Shown: positions 1-11,556 of the stretch, piece after piece
Numbering within the stretch: the stretch's first letter is position 1
How the letters are laid out: the number at the start of each line of letters is the position of its first letter
From: Dysidea avara
Lineage: Eukaryota; Porifera; Demospongiae; Dictyoceratida; Dysideidae
DNA: 64,000 nucleotides
Reading direction: 5' to 3'
Assembly: GCF_963678975.1 (NCBI RefSeq)
Contig: NC_089275.1
Coordinates: 12,555,682 to 12,619,681, forward strand
Notes under the pieces: model-generated
The model's input: the letters and a program-made list of their open reading frames with translations, nothing else
Database searches by the model: none
What the model was told of the DNA's origin: nothing
Position numbers and translations under genes: made by a program

Positions 1-197
1 CACACGCACAGACACAACCTATGTTTTGCATGGTTAACTATCACACACAAATTCTAGTTATGTGCAATTTTATCAATGATGCAATTAATTGATTGTAGCA
101 CTAATCATGATATGCAATACAAATCGATTAATTGATGCACACATGCAGGCACTGTTAGACTACCAAGTCCCACTAACTCCCTTCTTACCTTTCATTA

Positions 198-1666
198 GGC
201 TTAATAGGTAGCAAAAAATCAAGCATTATGCCAGCAAAATAGAAGATTTTAAATTAAATGCACATTGGGTGTGCCAAAATACAGCAAAACACAGACACAC
301 CTTAATTCTGCATTTCATATGTGCATTGTTATTATTTTTATTGTTTCTTGGTTGATTATTCACACTTCACGGAAATAAGATCGAGATACTCTAATACAGC
401 AGTCAGGAAAGACTGATATAACTTGCAAGAAGGCTGCTAGTAAATAAATAATTACTTGATTGTCTGATGTGCTTACTGCCACCGACTTACTCCCTATTCA
501 TGGGGAGTATAAACTCTGGATATATATCGGAACTACATAATCTCTTTACTATATATGATTTTGTTTGTGTGTACGTAGATGCAGTTTCCAGCTGGATTAT
601 TTAAAAGTTAGAATCCATTGTCACTCATTTCCTCAATAAATGGCTTAAGTTGCCTTGTAGTACTTCCATATACTGTACTACCCAGGAATTTGTTGCCCGA
701 GTATTACTCATGTGTCCAGGAAAGCAAAGCTTAGTCTGTTGTCCTGTGTTAGTGCTACTTCTGACCCCCAGCTTCAAGAGCTAGATCTGCTTGAATGGTT
801 GCCCTGTTTCATTGTCTCAGCAGCGCTACACTTATTGACGTAATCAGGTGCTCTCTATCCTTGCTACTATGTTCATTGCGGTTTTTGCTGATTACCCATT
901 TGTTCATGTCTTTACATAACCACTGAGGCCTGTGAAGCACCTCAAGGTACCATCACAATGTGATACCTTTGTATTGCCCTGATATTGTTGTATACAACTT
1001 GCAAGTCCATTGTGTTGCTATGTTGGAATTAACACGTCCATTATAGACTCTGTCCATTTACAATCAGCATAGAATAGGAAGCAATCAAAATTGAACATTT
1101 GCAATTATTAGCAGAATTTGATAGGTTGAACATCTCCAGTTTTTGTGAGACCATTGAAATTTCAGCACTTGGCCATTACCAACCAGCCTCCATTGGAAAT
1201 TTTCTGAATTTTAATCAAATTTTCCAACTCTATCATAGCTATCTCCAAATAATCCATTAGAAAATGGTTAGAAGATGCTGCCTACCAGAGTATCCCAGCC
1301 TCTAAGAGGATATTTTTGGCAAGGGATTGTAAAGGAAGGTTGTATCCAGCTAATATTAACTAACTTTATGTAACTTTCTACTGTAATTATTCTATTTTTA
1401 TATCTACACACCCTTGCCATGCCCACACAGGTCCTCTTTTAGGACCGTTCCCATGGTCGCACATGTGTCCAAGGACTCACCTGCATTTAATTTTCATTAT
1501 ACAAAATTGTCATTGTCATCATTTAATCATTGATGATTTTCTCTCTAACAAAACAGCTGACTCTAGAGCATAGTCTTGATTTTGAAAGCATACAGTAAAT
1601 AGGCAGGATTTTTGAGCACTGCTCAAAAGCATAATAGGCATTTTTCAAAGCATAATTGACTCAAGC
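198..1666. mobile_element. hAT-like MITE (TAGGCTT...AAGCCTA), split by an insertion
   Basis: The left part (198-434) begins TAGGCTTAATAGGTAGC and shares AAGCATTATGCCAGC and the ACTCTAATACAGCAGTCA motif with the intact family member at 33984-34421. The right part (about 1550-1666) shares GAGCACTGCTCAAAAGCATA and ends GACTCAAGCCTA. The 1.1 kb between is foreign. Flanking octamers CCTTTCAT/CATCTCAT agree only in part, consistent with age. Confidence 0.55.
434..1550. repeat. Insert within MITE, unassigned interspersed sequence
   Basis: No gene is recognisable. The 3' part (about 1250-1550) resembles 47330-47600 in order (GTGTCCAAGGACTCAC, then TACA...TTGTCATT, then TTTCTCTCT), so it is likely the 3' end of an unidentified retroelement or SINE family. 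Confidence 0.35.
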
Positions 1667-2183
1667 CTACATCTCATGATGCTGTTGAAAGTCATACTCG
1701 TGGCTTATCTTCTTCAAAGTCAGAAGAGACTTACGAGAATCTTTTAGTGCTATTATCCATGACAAGCTGCCCAAAGAAGTTGAATAAAGCATAGCTAGAG
1801 AAAAGGTGGTCACTATCTCAACTAATGTCAGCCATCCTCTAAATATATAATATATGTTAGCATTATTGTTGTTATTGGGTAAATACTGTAGGGCGGACAA
1901 CCGATGCTGATTAGGCCCTAGAAGGTACAAATAAACATGCTGTGCACATTACAAACAATCAGTTATGGCTCCTGAAAACTTAGTTAAATTGTAGTGGTAC
2001 TTGTAGATGGTATTATGGATGATGTGTAGTATGTGTGGTAGTGAAGTGGTAGAGATAAACCAATCACGCCATACATATTGTTAAAAGATGTTAAGTTGTG
2101 GGATCTCTCCTTACGAGAATGTCTACATGTCCCCCATTAGTGAGAACTCGTTGCCTCTTCCTTGACTATGAAACGAATTTGTT

Positions 2184-2465
2184 GTGGAGGAAGAGTACAC
2201 AACGTACCTACAATGGACTTCAACATATTTCCTTAACTTCTACCCAGTAAGCATGCATCCCGTCACCAAAATGATTGTTGTTGATACTCATCAGAGACTA
2301 CACCATGGAGGAGTAAAATTAATAATGGTTACAGTTCATAGTGGATACCATGACATGTACAATGTGTCCAGAGCATACTGAGAGAATGTGTACTGTGTAG
2401 AAAACTTACAGAAAAGCCATACAGATCTCCAGATTCCTTACTGATATCCAAAGTCAGAGTCATGG
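2184..2465 (+). pseudogene. BEL/Pao-type retrotransposon integrase, zinc-binding part
   Basis: The frame reads HPVTKMIVVDTHQRLHHGGV and, after a stop and frameshift, a CRKLTEKPYRSPDS-like stretch. The paired histidines (LHHGG) and the following cysteine pair with KLTEKPY are typical of the integrase zinc-binding domain of BEL/Pao LTR retrotransposons. The element is dead: stops interrupt it, and everything after 2465 is displaced by inserted MITE sequence until about 3850. No LTR or gag region was identified. Confidence 0.6.
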
Positions 2466-2730
2466 AAATAGGAGTCAGGAAATTATGCTCCAAATTTGCA
2501 TCATTATTCTATTCTGAATTTATCTAAAAAGATAATCATTATGCTTTTATTATTCCCAAAATGAACTCATTATTCTCAAAATTATTCCCAATTTTTATAT
2601 AGAGATATTTGACTTTTACTATTTATAATGTTTAGAACGATTAAATTATGCTCTTAAATCACTTCAAAATACCAGAATAATTCCCAAACCCATCATTATG
2701 TATGCTCAAAATTATGCAGGCGTAATATAT

Positions 2731-3853
2731 TAGGCTTGAGTCTAATATGCTCCAAAATTAGTCTATTATGCTTTTTGGCATTTATCCAATTTTCTGCCTA
2801 TTATGCTTGTTTTTATGCTTTTCAGAAATGCATTTTGCTTTTATTTTGTGTGTTTTTTCTTTGTGCAGACAAGTTCTTCATATGATACAATGTAAATAGG
2901 GAAGTGTCACTTCAACTGCAACATATAAATAATATCAATGGCTTGAAAGGGGATGTGCTCCAGAGTTCGTAGACATATTAGAGCGAGCATATCTATAGTC
3001 CATCAAAGCTATAGACATTTTATTGTCTAATATCTTTGTAGTTTTGCTATGCAGATAAAATTTTATGCATCATTTCTGATTGATCTTCTGAGTTGTAACA
3101 ATTGGTGTTCAAAGGACAGGAACTGCTCAGTATAATATGTAACTTGCATTTACATCACCATGCCAAGAACATATTAGCCTCCTGGGGATAAACACTCATT
3201 GTTCTCTCTGTTGCATGCAATGACTGTTCTATTAGAGTGTTTGACTGTACTATATATAGAGAATCTCTACCTTTTTATATATTTGTGTTTTAAGGATAAA
3301 GGCTTATGCCTGTACATCCAAAGGCTTATGCCTGTTGAAACTTTCCTGGTTTGATATTAACCTTAGTCTCACTCCAGACCTCATGCACTATTTTCAATGT
3401 CCAGACATTCACTAGCTATCTGACTCAACACTAACCTTATTATCATTAGAGCTTTTATTGTATTGTTTCCAATTAAGCTTCCTACATCGTATAACATTTC
3501 ATTCAAAATCAGCCTGAGATGAGCTATATAACACCAAATTCAATGATTGAAGCTCAGCTAAACTGGTGCTAGTTGGCACATGACTGCATGTGACCTGTAA
3601 AAATTAAACCCACAATGAAAAATATTAATTTTGTCAAGAGGTGTAAACTTGTAGTAGCATTTTTCTACTCGTTATCAGGAATCATTTCACCATCCAAAAC
3701 AGGTTAGCCCTTGACTTTGTGACTTATAGCAGAAATTATACTTATTGTAGTGGAAATTTGTCCATTATACTTCTAATTATGCTCCATTATACCAGCATTA
3801 TGCTTTATGCTTTTTATCCCTATTATGCTGGCATAAATGATACAAGCCTAGGC
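2731..3853. mobile_element. hAT-like MITE relatives (ATTATGC-rich) inside BEL/Pao remnant
   Basis: Starts TAGGCTTGAGTCTAATATGC and ends ATGATACAAGCCTA, with TTATGCTGGCATAA and repeated ATTATGCT near both ends, as in the 33984-34421 family. It contains a reversed copy of the dispersed motif at 3229-3250 (GACTGTTCTATTAGAGTGT). 2470-2730 is further ATTATGCTC-rich debris of the same kind. The length suggests a nested or chimeric copy. Confidence 0.45.
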
Positions 3854-4290
3854 ATAATTTCCGGACCCCTACATGGAAACCCCACCATTTACAGTCACCA
3901 TTTACCAAGGCACTGTATGTATGTCAGAGAGAGAGAGAGAGGTGTTCTCATGCACAGTTACACGAGCTGCACATTTAGAAGTAGTGGCAGAAATGTGTTT
4001 GCTACCATTTCATTGATTCTGCAGCCGGAAACAATTGTCCAAAATGATGAACACCTCTACATAGTGTACTTGGCTGAGGCAGAGGAATTACAGAGAATGT
4101 TAAATCAGAAGTTCTAAAGGAAGCCCTGGAATCCCAGAATGTCACTGCATTTTATCGCAAAGCGTGACCCAGGATTTTGGGAACATATCATTGGATTGAC
4201 TAAACAAGCAGTGAAGAAAATACTTGGCAAAGCATTTATCACCTTGAAGCTGCTGGAAACTGTTATCACTGAGACACAGCTGTAGCTACT
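3854..4290 (+). pseudogene. BEL/Pao-type integrase core remnant
   Basis: Continuation of the same dead element. In shifting frames it shows TVTRAAHLEVV, then SRKQLSKMM (equivalent to the pre-catalytic CSRRG..KMI segment), AEAEELQRMLNQ, and finally PGFWEHIIGLTKQAVKKILG. The last is the characteristic FWERxxxxxKxxLKKxLG segment after the catalytic core. Stops and frameshifts are numerous. It ends near 4290, where a fragment duplicated from the NELL-like gene begins. Confidence 0.6.
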
Positions 4291-4405
4291 TCAGTACAAC
4301 TGTTGTTATGAACAGCTTTGTCATTAGCGTCTGTACACTTTTCCACTATAAGATTAATGATAAACATTCAGTAGATATCAACAATGACCATACCAGGTAA
4401 GATGG
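4290..4405. repeat. Duplicated fragment of NELL-like exon 17 and its intron
   Basis: This stretch (CAGTACAACTGTTGTTATGA to CAGTAGATATCAACAATGAC) matches 6598-6712, which covers most of the VEKCTEAND exon and the neighbouring intron of the NELL-like gene, in the same orientation. Because intron sequence is included, it is a genomic duplication. It has no coding continuity of its own. Confidence 0.6.
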
Positions 4406-4558
4406 TTTGAGTATATAGTTCAAAGTGTAAGTAGTTTTACTCTGCCTTTGATCGTGAGGATATTATGTTAATATCACAAGACAGATTCTGGTAGTGAACT
4501 ATGAAACAAGCTTTAGGTAGTCTGTGATTAACTTATCAGAAAAGTCTACACTTTAAAC

Positions 4559-5246
4559 CAGAGGAGGTTGGACACGTTCACGTGAGCAATACCCTTAATT
4601 GCATTCTTTGATTTGGTATTTCACGTGATACTGAAAAATGCTGGGGATTGTTAGATATTTAGATTGTCCTTCATGTAAGCTTCAAGGCAATGTACTTTGT
4701 TTTGTAATCAGTGCTTGAATTATGGGTGAAATTAATAAGTTGCGGTTTGGTGTACACTACCACTGTGAAAAGAGGGATATAAGATGGTATTTCCAGTGGC
4801 TTATTGAATACAAAAAAGCTTGGTATAACCTGTATTATACTAACAATCCCATGTAAGGCTTTAGTTAATGTGTTAAACATACTGAAACCATATATGTGAT
4901 GGTATAGTGTGGGCAGTATATCAGATATAAGCTATTTCAAGTATTGTGGTAATTAAACTGAAACCGTACATGCAATAGTATAGCATGCATTATACTAAAG
5001 TATAAGATGAGTATAATACAGGGTTTATATTAAGGCTTATTTGTATTCAATAAGCCACTGGAAATACCATATTATATCCCACCTTTTTCACAGTGTACTT
5101 CACCAGTCTTCACGTATATTCTATTAATGAAAACGAGATGATCTAGTGAGTTATTCTGAGATCATGATGTATTAACCTCCTCAACAAAAAAACAAATTTT
5201 GCATAATTTGTTCTAGTGGCACTTAAAGCACATCCAACCTCCTCTG
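4559..5246. mobile_element. 688-bp TIR element (CAGAGGAGGTTGGA ends)
   Basis: Ends are CCAGAGGAGGTTGGAC and CATCCAACCTCCTCTG, a near-perfect inverted repeat. An inner inverted repeat pairs 4779-4815 (ATATAAGATGGTATTTCCAG...AATACAAA) with about 5040-5090. There is no coding capacity. Flanks show no convincing target duplication (CTTTAAAC/ACTTGAAA). Looks like a non-autonomous DNA transposon. Confidence 0.55.
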
Positions 5247-6094
5247 ACTTGAAATAATACTCTCATTACCTTCACAATGGTAGATAGATGCATATGACTC
5301 AATAAGTATATACTTTTTAAATCATCCATCCATAAAACTGGTCAAAAACAAGTAACTGTGTTCATATGTGATTGGATCCGGGAAAACCAGTCTTATCGTC
5401 CATGTCAGCAGATTCAATTTTTACAATCAAAATTAGCTAGACTTGAGTGCTTTTCCCAAGAAGCCCAGTAAGTGGCCATCCGTACATGCAGTGTGGAGCC
5501 TTAATAGAGCTCTGGTCAGCATGGAGATGGCTGTATGTGGCTGTACAGCTCCGTGGTGTTGAATAAAGACCTGTGCTGTGAATTGCCTTTCATTTAAACC
5601 ACTGTTGAGACCTGAATGGCCCATACAGTAACTTGGCCTAATTCATCCTACACCTTCCTTTTCAATTATTTAATCAGCCTCTTGCCCTCCTTCTGGGCCC
5701 CCACCTCCCTCCCTTTTTGGAGCTCGCCCGAGACAGTTTAAAATCCTAAAACTTAGCTGCTGGCTACTTGTTGATGCTCAGGAAGGTAAGAAATTGGTGT
5801 AAAACATATGAAAAGTTCAGTGATATGCATAGCTTCAACCATTGGCAAGCTACAACACACTAAATAATTAAAACAGTCATTTCTCAATACTTTTAAATAG
5901 GTGATAGCCAGTTTTCCCAGACTAGGTCACATGTATAGAGTACATACATAATAACCTTAGTATAACATTACAAGCAGATCAGGTAAAACAAGTCATTAAA
6001 ACTATAGCAGAGATTCATGAGTATACAATGAAATAACAACAAAGATTAATCCATATTTACACAAGAGTTGAAATGTACTTAATATGCAGGACAG
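5247..6094. other. Intergenic, nothing recognised
   Basis: Between the TIR element and the stop of the NELL-like gene. A pyrimidine/GC-richer patch lies at 5680-5735. No reading frame with recognisable content and no clear repeat structure. Confidence 0.4.
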
Positions 6095-9000
6095 TTAGCA
6101 ATACCCATCATCATCATCGTCAGGTTGTGTCGATGTCGCAGTGACAGGATTTGTAGTTACCTAATAAAATATTGTTATAACTGCATGGTTATGCACACGC
6201 AGTACATATATTCCATACACAATAGACACCTCCCAAGCTCCGGTCACTAGCATCTAAACATAAACACTTAATAAACAGTGCTGTTGAAAAGTGACTTGAT
6301 TATTGAGGTGTCCCACTGTGTCTTCTAATGATGTACATTTCAAGTACTTACACTTGCTGGTTGGCTACTACTAGAGAGTATCCTTGTACTTGTAGTTGTT
6401 TGAGACCCATCACACACTTCACAGCATCCCACAATTATAGTAGATTTACACGTCACTGGTGGGCACAGTACTTCTTTCTTACGACAGGTCCATTCGTTGT
6501 TCTGAGTAGTAAAAATATATATTGTAAAATGTGGACAATATTTGAGCATATTGATATTCAATACCATACAATATTACCACCTACCCCACAGATGCATTCA
6601 GTACAACTGTAGTTATGAACAGCTCTGTCATTAGCTTCTGTACACTTTTCCACTATAGGAATATAATGAACATTCAGTAGATATCAACAACAACCCATGT
6701 ACAGCCACCCATACCTTCACATTTTGGGCATTTGCCCTTTCCTGTACTTATCAGCAGTTCCTTAGGACAATTAAACCCAAATCCTTCGCCTGTACATTGT
6801 ATCTCACCGTTCTAATAATGAAGTCAGTAGTAGACCACTTATCTTCTCCCTTGTATATTTACCTTGCATGTACAAGTTTTACATGAGTCATTAGGGTGAA
6901 TGAAGTCTTTGTTGTGATTGAATTCCTGACCACCAATTTGACAAGAACCTACTGCATGAAAAATGCTGTAATGTTACAAACAATAACTAGTAGATGTGTA
7001 CAGAGTTTTGAAATAATTATATTGTTGTATGATATAAACTATAGTATGTTCATGTTGAGCTGAATCCTGAAAAACAACTAAAAATTAAAAGTGGATTTTT
7101 TTCTCAACAGAGTTAACATTTCAGCCAACCAGATGATTATTGGTAACAGCAAAGGTGTCAACAACAGACACGTATGGTTTGGCTCCATTACAAGTTCGGG
7201 AAAGGGCTGTAATGGCCACTGTCCTTATATGGCTTCCCCATAGGAGATGTATTGTGAAAATTTTGATTGGCCATAAACATTATTCAAACATTTGAACAAA
7301 AAGATTTTGAAATATTTTTAGCGGGTCAAGGAGTACTACTAATGAGCCAAATTTCAAGATCGTGTGTAATTGCATCCATGAGTTATTAAATGTTTTTGAA
7401 GATTCAGCTCAACGTGAACATACTATATATATATTGTGTGTACTGTGTAAGTATTGTACCATTAATACCTTTTCTGCAACTTTTACAACAAGGGTTTGTG
7501 TCACATTGGCAAGGACAGTCATCCCATTCTCCATTCTGTACACTTATTGTAACTTAACAAGTCATTATTCACGCTACTTACAAGGCAAGTACATTTTTGG
7601 CAATTGTGATGTCCTATGTAGAAGAATCCATTATTTGGAAATGCTTTATCATTATGGACACAACCACCTGTTTAAACAAATAAACATGATGGCATATCTG
7701 GTACAATGAGCACACCACATACCTCTGCAGTCTCCACTTGCGCACTGACACTCATAACTACCATTTGTGTTCTTACAAGTTGTTGTGTGTGGACAATCAT
7801 AAGTTCCTTTGTTGCATTCGTTGACGTCTGTAGGAGTTACAACAATAAAATGTCAACACTTTAAGGTACATGTTGCCATTCAGTTTGTTGTTTGTGAATA
7901 TACCACAACAGAGTGCACTTACCAGTACAAGTTCTTCCATTGCCACGGTAGCCATCTTTACAAACACAGAAATATCCACCATGAAAGTTGATGCAAGTGG
8001 CATGTTCACTACACCCATGGTTACTGTCACACTCATTGATATCTACAGTGACAACATAGAGGAGCTACAACTCAACTACCCACAATAACACAGTGACCCA
8101 CACCTATCTGATATAATAATTATTACATACCACTCTCACAGTATCTTCCAGTAAGTCCTCCAGGACACATACACGTGTTATTAGCTACACAAGTTCCTGC
8201 TGAATGACATGGTGGATTACAATGAGCTACAGGTGGAAAGAAAACTTGTTAAAACTTTCCTGATCAGTTACAATGTTACTACACAGCAGAAGAGTGTAAT
8301 ATACTTACGTATACAACCATCTCCTGCTCTGATGTTACCAGTTTCACAGGTGCACTCATATGAACCATGAAGATCTTTACACACCAAATTGTTAGGACAG
8401 AGAGGGTCATCTTCACATTCATTGATATCTATAGCAGAAAAGACATGAAAAGTCATGACATCAAGATAGTAACAATGATACATATCAAGACATCTAGACA
8501 GTAACATACTACACCGCAATTTGTACTTGTACAATTTGATGAGAAGTCTCCTTGATCAGTGAAGTTAAACCCCACAGGACACTGGCATATAAATCCACCC
8601 TGAGTGTTAATACATCTTGCATCAAAGGGACAGTAATGTCCATATTTGTCAGTGCGTCGTCCATTACTGCACTCATCAAGATCTAAAGATTAAGAATTAT
8701 GTGACAATCTTTTCAACAAAACAATAACTAGTAATAATATTACCTTTACATTTGCCTTCATCCCTATCAAAACCTTTCTTACACTCGCAGGTGTAATCAT
8801 CACCTTTCGGTATGCATTCTTCATGTTCTAGGCAGTCACTCAGTATTTGACAAACTAAAGAAAATAATTTTCAAAGCTGCTATTTTAAAAAAGTCTACAT
8901 ACTAGTACAAAATCCACAACAACGTGAGGCAACTTTCTCTTCTACAGTCCATTTTTTAGCTTCAGAACATTTTTCCAGTCTATCTGTACACATGTAATGC

Positions 9001-9869
9001 TTAGGTGTCTCTGCTCTTTAATGTATCGACCCAAAATTGGCTACAACGAAAATCAATAAATATATTATATTAAACATTTTATACAGATGACCACTTTACA
9101 ATGTCTACAAGACTGTACAAGCATGTTAACAGATTACTTACATGTGATACATAGCATCTTGTCAAAATGCATTTGTCATCTTCTCTTTTTGTGTGGTAAT
9201 GGTCAGCCAATATATCTTTCCCATTAATTTCACAAACTACGATATTTAGCACAAAAAGAAGAACAGTAAATTGCACCTTCTGCATAGAAATACAAGTACT
9301 CACTTTGTTCCAATCTTGGATCTGTTTTTACAACTCTTCCTGGTTTTTCTAAGCTGCTTGGGACAGTACATCTCGGAGCAGAACCAGTCTAAAAAACAAA
9401 GTTGTTGGTATTAGTACATGCTGGCAAGAAGTAGGGTTATCTGTTAATAGCCATATGCTTTAATACACTTACGCTGCATACGCAAAGTCTTCCACCTTTT
9501 CTCCAGAAGAACTCCTCAAAATCATATTGTTTGCCATCAACGAAACATTTAAATGGTTTGGTCATTAGTTCCATCATGGACAAGTTTTGCTTCAACTCAG
9601 CAGCCTACACAAACAAAAACATAAACAGTATTATTATGAATCGTTTTAAACATTTACCTCTGCCGTAAGTTCAATATTAGTAGCCATCAATGTGTGAACT
9701 GTGTCATTTAGAGCTTGGTAAGAAGTAGTGTACTCACAATCTACAGAATGACATACAAATGACACCCCAAAACTATCACTACTCATGTATGCTTACAAGT
9801 AGGAGCTAATGGGCACAACCTTCGAATGCCACTTTTCCTAAACGATATCACCAGGTCTTGTAGGTATCC
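6095..9869 (-). CDS. NELL-like secreted protein (TSPN end, VWC, six EGF, VWC repeats), 3' 19 exons
   Basis: Nineteen exons join without a frame break for 633 codons plus a stop: 9797-9869, 9658-9740, 9473-9604, 9304-9388, 9142-9236, 8903-9008, 8744-8854, 8527-8682, 8309-8428, 8131-8226, 7923-8042, 7723-7827, 7582-7667, 7469-7535, 6863-6948, 6715-6811, 6585-6652, 6352-6501, 6095-6160. All have AG acceptors and GT donors. Order of parts: the end of an apparent thrombospondin-N/laminin-G-like domain (GYLQDLVISF), a short helical linker, VWC-like cysteine clusters ending SRCCGFC, six EGF modules (three opening with Ca-binding signatures DLDEC, DINEC, DVNEC and one with NINEC; a non-calcium EGF ends GRYCES), then three VWC-type modules (CPCQCDTNPCCKSC; GCCEVC). 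The C terminus is QPDDDDDGYC. This matches the NELL1/NELL2 architecture, whose members are extracellular ligands. The signal peptide and most of the N-terminal domain are not in this run of exons; upstream sequence is LINE and microsatellite. The acceptor at 9008/9009 was chosen because it alone keeps frame. NELL assignment is by domain order; another EGF/VWC protein is possible. Confidence 0.82.
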
Positions 9870-10229
9870 CTGAAAACAAGATAACAGTTTATAGTAAACA
9901 CAACCCTCATTCAGTACACACAAGATTGACCACAAGATTGACTTGTTCTGTGATGTAAACAGAAAAAAATGCATGACAGGTAGTCAGAAGGCGACATCCA
10001 GGAAATGTCACTGTTCATCATGTGACATTATGTGTTGAGATGCACCCATCTTGACAAGCCAGTTATCACTTTTTACTAAGTATATGTGTGTGTGTAGTGC
10101 AGTGTAGTGTACTGTATGTGATGTAGTGTATATGTTGTAGTGTATGTTCAGTGTGTAAATTGCACTGTGTGCGTGCATGTGCGCGTGTGTGTGTGTGTGC
10201 ATAACAATAGAAAATTGAACTCCTTCCAT

Positions 10230-10700
10230 CATAGATGTGTTAGGGTGATTCTGGGCATCCCAACAGACAGCAATGGTCTGAACGCATCACAATGACAGAA
10301 GTGAAGAAAAAGATTAGAATGAAGTGACTAGAGTGGCTTGGTCATCTGGCAAGAATGGCAGAAAACAGGATTCCCAAAGAGTGTTTTGGTTAGTTCGTTG
10401 TCTGAACCTGACCTAGTTGTGGTCCAAGGAAAGGTAGAGGGATGTTATCTGTAAGGACATAGCCTACATTGAGAACCAAGTGGTATGAGGAGGCTATATA
10501 GTTTATGGCAGGTTGGAGAAATTGTGTCACACTGGCATAGCAACTCAACAAGATGAAGGTCAACCATTAGCAGATATTGTTGTGTGTAAAGTGTGTAAAT
10601 AGTAGAAAATTTTGAAGAGAGAGTGACAAGAAGAGGCACAAGTGTTTAGATGAGAGACGGAACCCTGTGAATGAGCATAGAGTAGTGTCAGGTGTGTCTG
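10230..10700 (+). pseudogene. Non-LTR retrotransposon (LINE) 3' coding remnant
   Basis: Frame reads VKKKIRMK, a stop, then LEWLGHLARMAENRIPKECF, the conserved RLxWLGHLxRMxxxRIPK segment found after the reverse transcriptase of many LINEs, followed by PRKG-like and KWYEEA-like pieces in other frames. Several stops and frameshifts; no 5' part. Probably interrupts the upstream region of the NELL-like gene. Confidence 0.55.
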
Positions 10701-10849
10701 AGGTGGTTTAAGAGCAAGGGAACTAAGATTGGAAGTGCAACTTACTGGCCGGATGTTGATGTGATTGAGTTTGCTGTCCCTTTTGGGACAAGGCTGTTAT
10801 CAACAGGACAGGTGTACATGCGTGTGTGTAAATATATCTGTCGGTGTGT

Positions 10850-10850
10850 G

Positions 10851-10884
<34 letters not shown>

Positions 10885-10922
10885 GTGTGTGAGTGTGTGA
10901 GTGTGTGTGTGTGTGTGTGTGT
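10850..10922. repeat. GT/AC microsatellite
   Basis: A tract of mainly (GT)n with a few interruptions (GTGTGTGAGTGTGTGAG). Smaller GT tracts lie at 10082-10100 and 10183-10200. It generates spurious Cys/Val and His/Thr open frames on the two strands. Confidence 0.9.
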
Positions 10923-11556
10923 GCATGCCAGTTTGTGTGTGTGCGTGCTATATAGTGTGTGCTATATAGCGTGTGTGCATGCGTGGGTGCGTGTATGTGC
11001 AGTGTGTACACATTCTTTTAAACCTTTATTGCTAGATCAGCCTAGATGCACCCATCTTGACAAACTGGAGGATGGCATATGGTACTCCACCATCTGCCAT
11101 GAGCATCTGATAGTAAGGGATTTTTATTATATAATAGATGTTCAAATAATTGTGTTATGGTTTTTACAGAATTACATGAACTCAAGCAGGTGGTCCTTGA
11201 TGATTGAGTAGAGAAAAAGATGTGTTTGGTGGTCACTTTTCTGCTAAGCCAAGGGTGGAAGGCTGTCCCTCTGTACTGCCCATTCCAAGGAATCCAGTGC
11301 AATGAGCAGTAAATAGGTGAAGTTGAAATTCAATTTTGGAATAGTGTGGATTGTTAGTTGCAGCAGCGCCCACCGTCAACATCAAGGACAAGAAGGAAGA
11401 GTCCATCATCAACATCCACAGCAACAAGAAAGAAGAGAGCATCGTTCTAGTATGTACCGTAATTTGCTTTATTTTTGTGCAAAAAATTTTCGTGATAAAA
11501 ATTTTTGTGTAAAAATTGATTTACATGAATGACTGCTCTATTAGAGTAGTTCAATG

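Noticed and set aside
7362-7709. 115-codon plus-strand frame over the NELL-like gene
   Set aside because: Runs antisense across introns and cysteine-rich exons; the minus-strand spliced reading is far better supported.
10742-11211. Long Cys/Val and His/Thr open frames
   Set aside because: Produced by GT/AC microsatellites.
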